Source: a virus
Virus record (IMG/VR): IMGVR_UViG_3300024999_000402
Coordinates: 1 to 23,711 of that record
Direction: 5' to 3' (one strand)
DNA length: 23,711 nucleotides
The position numbers were made by a program, and so were the translations under genes. Under the pieces are notes generated by a model that saw nothing but the letters and a program-made list of their open reading frames with translations, made no database searches and had not been told where the DNA came from. This document shows, piece by piece, positions 20,189-23,711 of the stretch; within the stretch, counting starts at the first letter, position 1, and each line of letters begins with the position of its first letter.

Positions 20189-20379
20189 TGGACGACCCAC
20201 GAAAAGCAAAAACTCTTGGAGAAGCCTGCGACAATGGGGACGGCACATTCAGCGGGATAAACCTGCTGTCTTGGTTGTCCGAAGTGCTTAACCCGGGCAA
20301 AGGCCTGAGTGCGGAGGAGGTTCGCAAGATTGCGGACGAAGTGATCGCGAAGCGCAAAGGAGGCACGAATGCAGCCTGA
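20188..20379 (+). CDS. Small hypothetical protein (63 residues)
   Basis: Starts at ATG 20188, overlapping the TGA of the ParB-like gene (TGATG). The sequence MDDPRKAKTLGEACDNGDGT, then NLLSWLSEVLNPGKGLSAEE, ends in a basic helix EVRKIADEVIAKRKGG. The C-terminus overlaps the next gene by 11 bases. It looks like a small helical adaptor; family unrecognised. Confidence 0.65.
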   Translation: MDDPRKAKTLGEACDNGDGTFSGINLLSWLSEVLNPGKGLSAEEVRKIADEVIAKRKGGTNAA

Positions 20380-20560
20380 CAGAGAAACCGAAATCCTTGA
20401 AGCCCTGCCCGCTGTAGCCCACGAGCGAGGGGTAAAACTTCTGCTCGAGCTTTTCGCCCTCCGGCGAGAAAAACACCGGGACAAGCTGGAGAATAATGAA
20501 GATGCAACAATTCGAGGGAGGGCAAAAGAATGTAAGGACCTCCTCAATCTTTTCGGTTGA
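20369..20560 (+). CDS. Small helical protein (63 residues)
   Basis: MQPDRETEILEALPAVAHER, then GVKLLLELFALRREKHRDKL, ending LLNLFG: a charged, fully alpha-helical protein with coiled-coil potential. AAAGGAGG lies before the ATG inside the previous gene. Its stop codon forms part of the -35 of the promoter for the scaffold gene (TGA within TTGACA), so the coding end and promoter are fused. Function unknown. Confidence 0.65.
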   Translation: MQPDRETEILEALPAVAHERGVKLLLELFALRREKHRDKLENNEDATIRGRAKECKDLLNLFG

Positions 20561-20586
20561 CAACTTCTGTAACAATCTGATACAGT
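20557..20586 (+). promoter_or_regulatory. Scaffold/capsid promoter with a TGTAACA element in the spacer
   Basis: TTGACA (20557-20562), an 18-bp spacer and TACAGT (20581-20586), preceded by TGA as an extended -10; a 17-bp reading gives ATACAG. TGTAACA (20568-20574) lies between the two boxes. It is the clearest promoter in the head-gene part of the late region and would boost scaffold and capsid expression. Confidence 0.65.
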
Positions 20587-20623
20587 AATACATACGTACT
20601 ATTCTTAGGAGGATTCCCTTACG

Positions 20624-21616
20624 ATGGAAGATAATACTGAGGACGTAGGACTCACCGATTTCGATCTGGCCTTTGAGGCCGCTGCCGGCCTGGGAGATGG
20701 CGCCGAGGACACCGCCCAGGACGAAGGCACAGCCGATGTAGGAGCAGGTGAAGGCGAAGGTACTGCTGCCGCAGAAGGTACTGCTGCCGACACCGCCGCC
20801 AAAGAAGCCGCCGACAAAGCTGCTCAGGAAGCCGCTGACGCCGCTGCAAAGGAAGAGGCGGATAAGGTCGCTGCCGAGGCCGAAGCCAAGCGTGTTGCCG
20901 ACGAGGCAGCCGCCAAGGATACTAAGCCGCCCGTCGTAGACCCGGCAAAGGAAGCGGCCGACGCCGCGGCCAAACTCGAAGCCGACCGCGTAGCCAAAGA
21001 AGCCGCCGACAAGGCCGCAGCCGACGCTGCTGCCAAAGAGCAGTTCACCGATGCGGACCAAGAGGTCCTCGCCCGAACTGCCGAGGATTTTCCGGATGTT
21101 GCCAAGGCCTTCGAGATTCGTGAGCGGGTCCTCCTTGCCAAGATCGAGAACCTGTTGTCCGGAAAACTCGGACAACTGACCTCTCAGTTTGAGCAAAGAC
21201 TTGCTCCCGTTCTGCCAGTTGTGCAGGACTATGCGCAAAGCGCGTTCTCCTTGGCGATTACCAAGGTTCACCCAGATGCGTATCAGATACTCCCGCAGGT
21301 GGAGGCCTGGGTAGGTACTCAGCCTAAGTTCATCCAAGATCGTATGAACACCATTTTGGATGGCGGCTACAAAGGCGCTATCGAGGATACCATCGAATTA
21401 TTTAGTGTTTTTAAAAAGGCCAATGTTGTTGAGGGCGCACACTCCGACGACCAGGCTAAGTTAGAAGCGGACAATGCTGCGAAAGCCGCAGCGGAGGCCG
21501 ACCGTGAGAAAAAGCTGAAAGCTCAGGAAGGTGTCCGTAGCCGGCAGACAGCACAGAAAAGCAGCATTGACGAGAACGACTTCGAAGGAGCGTTCGCACT
21601 GGCTGCAAACTCGTAA
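20624..21616 (+). CDS. Capsid scaffolding protein
   Basis: 330 residues. Residues 1-140 are an acidic start followed by a very long Ala/Glu/Lys/Asp coiled-coil repeat (AAKEAADKAAQEAADAAAKE and similar). Residues 145-270 form a helical domain (EVLARTAEDFPDVAKAF, GKLGQLTSQFEQRLAP, PDAYQILPQVEAWVGTQ). The C-terminus is again charged and helical (ADNAAKAAAEADREKKLK). The composition, length and place between portal and capsid genes are those of podovirus scaffolds, which direct prohead assembly and then leave. TTAGGAGG precedes the ATG. Confidence 0.85.
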   Translation: MEDNTEDVGLTDFDLAFEAAAGLGDGAEDTAQDEGTADVGAGEGEGTAAAEGTAADTAAKEAADKAAQEAADAAAKEEADKVAAEAEAKRVADEAAAKDTKPPVVDPAKEAADAAAKLEADRVAKEAADKAAADAAAKEQFTDADQEVLARTAEDFPDVAKAFEIRERVLLAKIENLLSGKLGQLTSQFEQRLAPVLPVVQDYAQSAFSLAITKVHPDAYQILPQVEAWVGTQPKFIQDRMNTILDGGYKGAIEDTIELFSVFKKANVVEGAHSDDQAKLEADNAAKAAAEADREKKLKAQEGVRSRQTAQKSSIDENDFEGAFALAANS

Positions 21617-21636
21617 CCTACAGGAGGAATTGAATC

Positions 21637-22638
21637 ATGGGTACTCAGACCGTAAGTGACATTGGCCTCAGAACTGCAGGCATGGTTGCAGCCGATCTGC
21701 TCAAACGTGCCGATCCCGCGCTCGTTATGCAGCCGTTTTTGCAGGCCAAGCCCATCCCGAAGAACTCTTCGGACACCGTTAAATTCCGGCGCTACGCGGC
21801 CCTTGCCGCCGCCACGACCGACCTGACCGAGGGCGTAACCCCTCCCGGCAGCGCGATCACCAGCTCCGACTATCAGGCGACACTCGCCCAGATCGGCGAC
21901 TGGGTCGGCATCACCGATAAGGTCGCCGACACCCACGAAGACCCGATCATCAAGGAGTACAGTGACATCCTCGCCAAGCAGGCCGCTCTCACTGTTGAGA
22001 CCAAACTGTTCTATGTTATGCGGGCCGGGACGAACATCTACTATGCCAACAGCAACCAGACGACCGATGTCAACACTCCGCTGACCAAAGCCCTGCAGCA
22101 GAAGATTACTCGCGGGTTCAAACGGCAGAACGCCTCCGTCATCACCAAGAAGTTGTCCAGTTCTCCGAACATGGACACCGTGAACGTAAAGCCCAGCTTC
22201 ATTGCTTTCGTCCATCCCGATCTCGAGCCGACCATCCAGGCGATTGCCGGGTTCAAGGATGTGGTCGACTATGGCAGCATGACACCCTATCCGACTGAGA
22301 TCGGCTCCGTAGGCGATGTTCGATACTTGACCTCCACCGTGTTCGAGGCCTGGGCCGATGCAGGCGGGGCCAAAGCCGGTTCCGGCACCACGATGATCTC
22401 CACCACCGGCGTCAATGCTGATGTGTACCCGGTCATCTACATCTCTGCCGACTGCGCAGCCGTCACCCCGCTGAAAGGCGCCACCGCGCTCACCCCGTTC
22501 GTTAAGAACCCGGGCGAGTCCCGCGAAGGCGATCAGCTTGGACAGCGCGGCTGGATCGGTTGGAAATCTTACTTCGCCGCTCTGATTTTAAATCAGTTGT
22601 GGGTAGCAGTTTGCAAGGTTGCCGTACCTGAACTGTAA
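21637..22638 (+). CDS. Major capsid protein, N4-gp56 family
   Basis: 333 residues. Pattern of the N4-gp56-type HK97-fold capsid proteins: an N-terminal ADLLKRADPALVMQPFLQ and KPIPKNSSDTVKFRRYAAL, then LTEGVTPPGSAITSSDYQA and ATLAQIGDWVGITDKVADTH, a long helix with LAKQAALTVETKLFYVMRAG, PSFIAFVHPDLEPTIQAIAG, and a C-terminal LGQRGWIGWKSYFAALILNQ. It builds the icosahedral shell around the scaffold. AGGAGG precedes the ATG; a terminator follows. Codon use is strongly biased to C/G-ending codons as expected for a highly expressed gene. Confidence 0.93.
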   Translation: MGTQTVSDIGLRTAGMVAADLLKRADPALVMQPFLQAKPIPKNSSDTVKFRRYAALAAATTDLTEGVTPPGSAITSSDYQATLAQIGDWVGITDKVADTHEDPIIKEYSDILAKQAALTVETKLFYVMRAGTNIYYANSNQTTDVNTPLTKALQQKITRGFKRQNASVITKKLSSSPNMDTVNVKPSFIAFVHPDLEPTIQAIAGFKDVVDYGSMTPYPTEIGSVGDVRYLTSTVFEAWADAGGAKAGSGTTMISTTGVNADVYPVIYISADCAAVTPLKGATALTPFVKNPGESREGDQLGQRGWIGWKSYFAALILNQLWVAVCKVAVPEL

Positions 22639-22644
22639 TCAATC

Positions 22645-22667
22645 GAGGGGCTTACGCCCCTCTTTCT
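22645..22667 (+). terminator. Rho-independent terminator after the capsid gene
   Basis: GAGGGGC (22645-22651), loop TTAC, GCCCCTC (22656-22662), then TTTCT. A perfect 7-bp GC-rich stem with a short T-run. It would reduce transcription of the following genes relative to capsid, or fix the 3' end of the capsid message. Confidence 0.8.
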
Positions 22668-22689
22668 AAGTCCTTGAAGGAGGAACACC

Positions 22690-22995
22690 ATGGATTACAC
22701 CGATAATTTTTTCCAGACCGGCGAGATCGCTGTTGCGAACCCGGCCGCTGCTGTCACCGTTACCCTCGGATGGGTGCCTCGATATATCCGGGCGTACAAC
22801 GTCAACAACCTGGCGTCCTATGAGTTTTTCGAGGGGATGGATGCAGGCACCAGCCTCGACAATGCCAACCACGCCGATACCCAGAACTCTCTGAATGCCG
22901 CCGGGGCGATCACCCTGACCAGTAACGGCTTCACTCTGGGCCTCGACATCTGCGATACCGCTGCCGACGTAGTTTACTGGGCAGCCTGGCGCTAA
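22690..22995 (+). CDS. Small putative virion protein
   Basis: 101 residues, beta-rich, Ala/Thr/Asn-rich: MDYTDNFFQTGEIAVANPAA, TLGWVPRYIRAYNVNNLASY, GAITLTSNGFTLGLDICDTA, ending VVYWAAWR. GAAGGAGG precedes the ATG. It resembles small phage structural proteins found just after capsid genes (decoration or head-completion), which often have the pattern GFVPRYVRV-x-N. It has no signal peptide or membrane segment. Confidence 0.7.
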   Translation: MDYTDNFFQTGEIAVANPAAAVTVTLGWVPRYIRAYNVNNLASYEFFEGMDAGTSLDNANHADTQNSLNAAGAITLTSNGFTLGLDICDTAADVVYWAAWR

Positions 22996-23004
22996 GGAGG
23001 AATC

Positions 23005-23667
23005 ATGGCTAAGACATGGGAAAAACTCCAAAACGTTGAGGTGGAGTCCTTGCGGACGGCGGCGCTGCTTGTCGGCGCTCCAGGCTCGGAAGTGCAACTC
23101 ACTGCGACACCGGCGGAGTTAAACCTGCTGGACGGCTTGACCGCTACAACCACGGAGATCATCCAAGGCTGTGACCTTTCTACGCAGGTTGTGATGGCCC
23201 CGGGCGCAGGTTTTGCCGGCACCGGGACGCTGTATAAGGCCTCGGTCATTAAGCACGGCGATGTCATTAAAACCGAGATCATCATCGACCTGACCGGTGC
23301 AGCGTCCTCGACCACCGACCTCGACATCATCGGCACCAGCGGCGTATCGCACATCGGCCAGTTCACTGCGCTGAAAAACGGCACCTGCATGGGGGGGAAA
23401 ATGACCTGTCTGGAAGTGCCGACAGGCGGGGTAGTAGACATCGACCTCTACGCGGCGACGGAAGGAACCGGCGCGTTTGACGGCGGCATCGGTGCCCTAG
23501 TTGAAACCGCACTGGTTACGGCCGGCGGCAACTGGACTCTCGGGTTGTCAAAGCCTCTTCTGGCTGATGTGGCTGCCAACAAGTACCTGTACCTCACTGG
23601 CGGCGCCGCCGGGACCGCGGCAGCCTATACGGCCGGGCGGTTCCTGATCGAAATCTGGGGCGTATAA
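23005..23667 (+). CDS. Putative head fibre or decoration protein
   Basis: 220 residues. Residues about 33-55 (TATPAELNLLDGLTATTTEI) are a motif that recurs in phage fibre and head-decoration proteins as a short trimeric beta-helix or stalk. The rest (VIKTEIIIDLTGAASSTTDL, VSHIGQFTALKNGTCMGG, GVVDIDLYAATEGTGAFDGG) is a beta-rich domain. AAGGAGG lies before the ATG, nine bases after the previous stop. A terminator follows. Probably on the capsid surface; distinguishing a head fibre from another structural role is not possible here. Confidence 0.65.
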   Translation: MAKTWEKLQNVEVESLRTAALLVGAPGSEVQLTATPAELNLLDGLTATTTEIIQGCDLSTQVVMAPGAGFAGTGTLYKASVIKHGDVIKTEIIIDLTGAASSTTDLDIIGTSGVSHIGQFTALKNGTCMGGKMTCLEVPTGGVVDIDLYAATEGTGAFDGGIGALVETALVTAGGNWTLGLSKPLLADVAANKYLYLTGGAAGTAAAYTAGRFLIEIWGV

Positions 23668-23682
23668 GCAAGTCTCCTCGAG

Positions 23683-23708
23683 GGGAGGGTGCAGAGTCCC
23701 TCCCTTTC
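23683..23708 (+). terminator. Rho-independent terminator after the decoration gene
   Basis: GGGAGGG (23683-23689), an 8-base loop, CCCTCCC (23698-23704), then TTTCATT at the window edge. The stem is perfect; the T-run is short. Together with the terminator at 22645 it delimits the 22690-23667 pair as a separate unit. Confidence 0.7.
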
Positions 23709-23711
23709 ATT

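Overview
The window is part of the genome of a tailed double-stranded DNA phage, probably podovirus-like, infecting a Gram-negative bacterium. Evidence for a phage: a terminase large subunit, a 696-residue portal protein, an Ala/Glu-rich scaffold, an N4-gp56-type major capsid protein, a lambda-R-type endolysin with membrane proteins, and many short overlapping genes with ATGA, GTGA or TGATG junctions. Evidence for a Gram-negative host: the endolysin type, a lipobox lipoprotein, sigma70-like promoters (TTGACA, 17 bp, TATAAT-like) and strong Shine-Dalgarno sites. No DNA polymerase, integrase or tail tube gene lies in the window.

Layout. (1) Positions 1-3229, minus strand: an early-type operon led by a regulator with two helix-turn-helix domains (2600-3229), then small phage proteins, an atypical tRNA-like gene (2186-2287) and a protein with a long Cys-x-x tandem repeat (1190-1771). 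(2) Positions 3230-4422: about 1.2 kb with no convincing gene, packed with a repeated two-part element (TGTAACA, 4-6 bases, CGGCA), a 19-bp inverted repeat around AT-rich DNA, and a 16-bp palindrome. It is a candidate replication origin, partition site or multi-operator control region. (3) Positions 4423-6349, minus strand: a second small-gene operon ending in a clear terminator. (4) Positions 6350-6812: a divergent control region with a GC-rich, structured or remnant-coding island. (5) Positions 6813-23711, plus strand: two small genes, a putative small terminase, a minus-strand HNH endonuclease insertion, putative fibre/receptor-binding genes, a lipoprotein, a lysis cassette, a metallophosphoesterase, a GIY-YIG endonuclease, large terminase, portal, small accessory genes including a ParB-like one, scaffold, capsid and two putative head/decoration proteins.

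How it fits together. TGTAACA or TGTTAC sequences recur inside or over predicted promoters of both minus operons, the first plus operon and the scaffold/capsid genes. This suggests one DNA-binding protein, possibly the dual-HTH regulator, coordinating the genome; this is inference. The late genes run lysis, packaging, then head, which is an unusual order.

The most unusual points are the repeat region; a conserved small protein in the lysis cassette that reads through two in-frame TGA codons; a second conserved small protein split by an in-frame TAA; the tRNA-like gene with an expanded anticodon arm; and promoters that would make leaderless or near-leaderless mRNAs for the small terminase and HNH genes. 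Family names are recognised from the protein sequences by eye and were not checked by database search.
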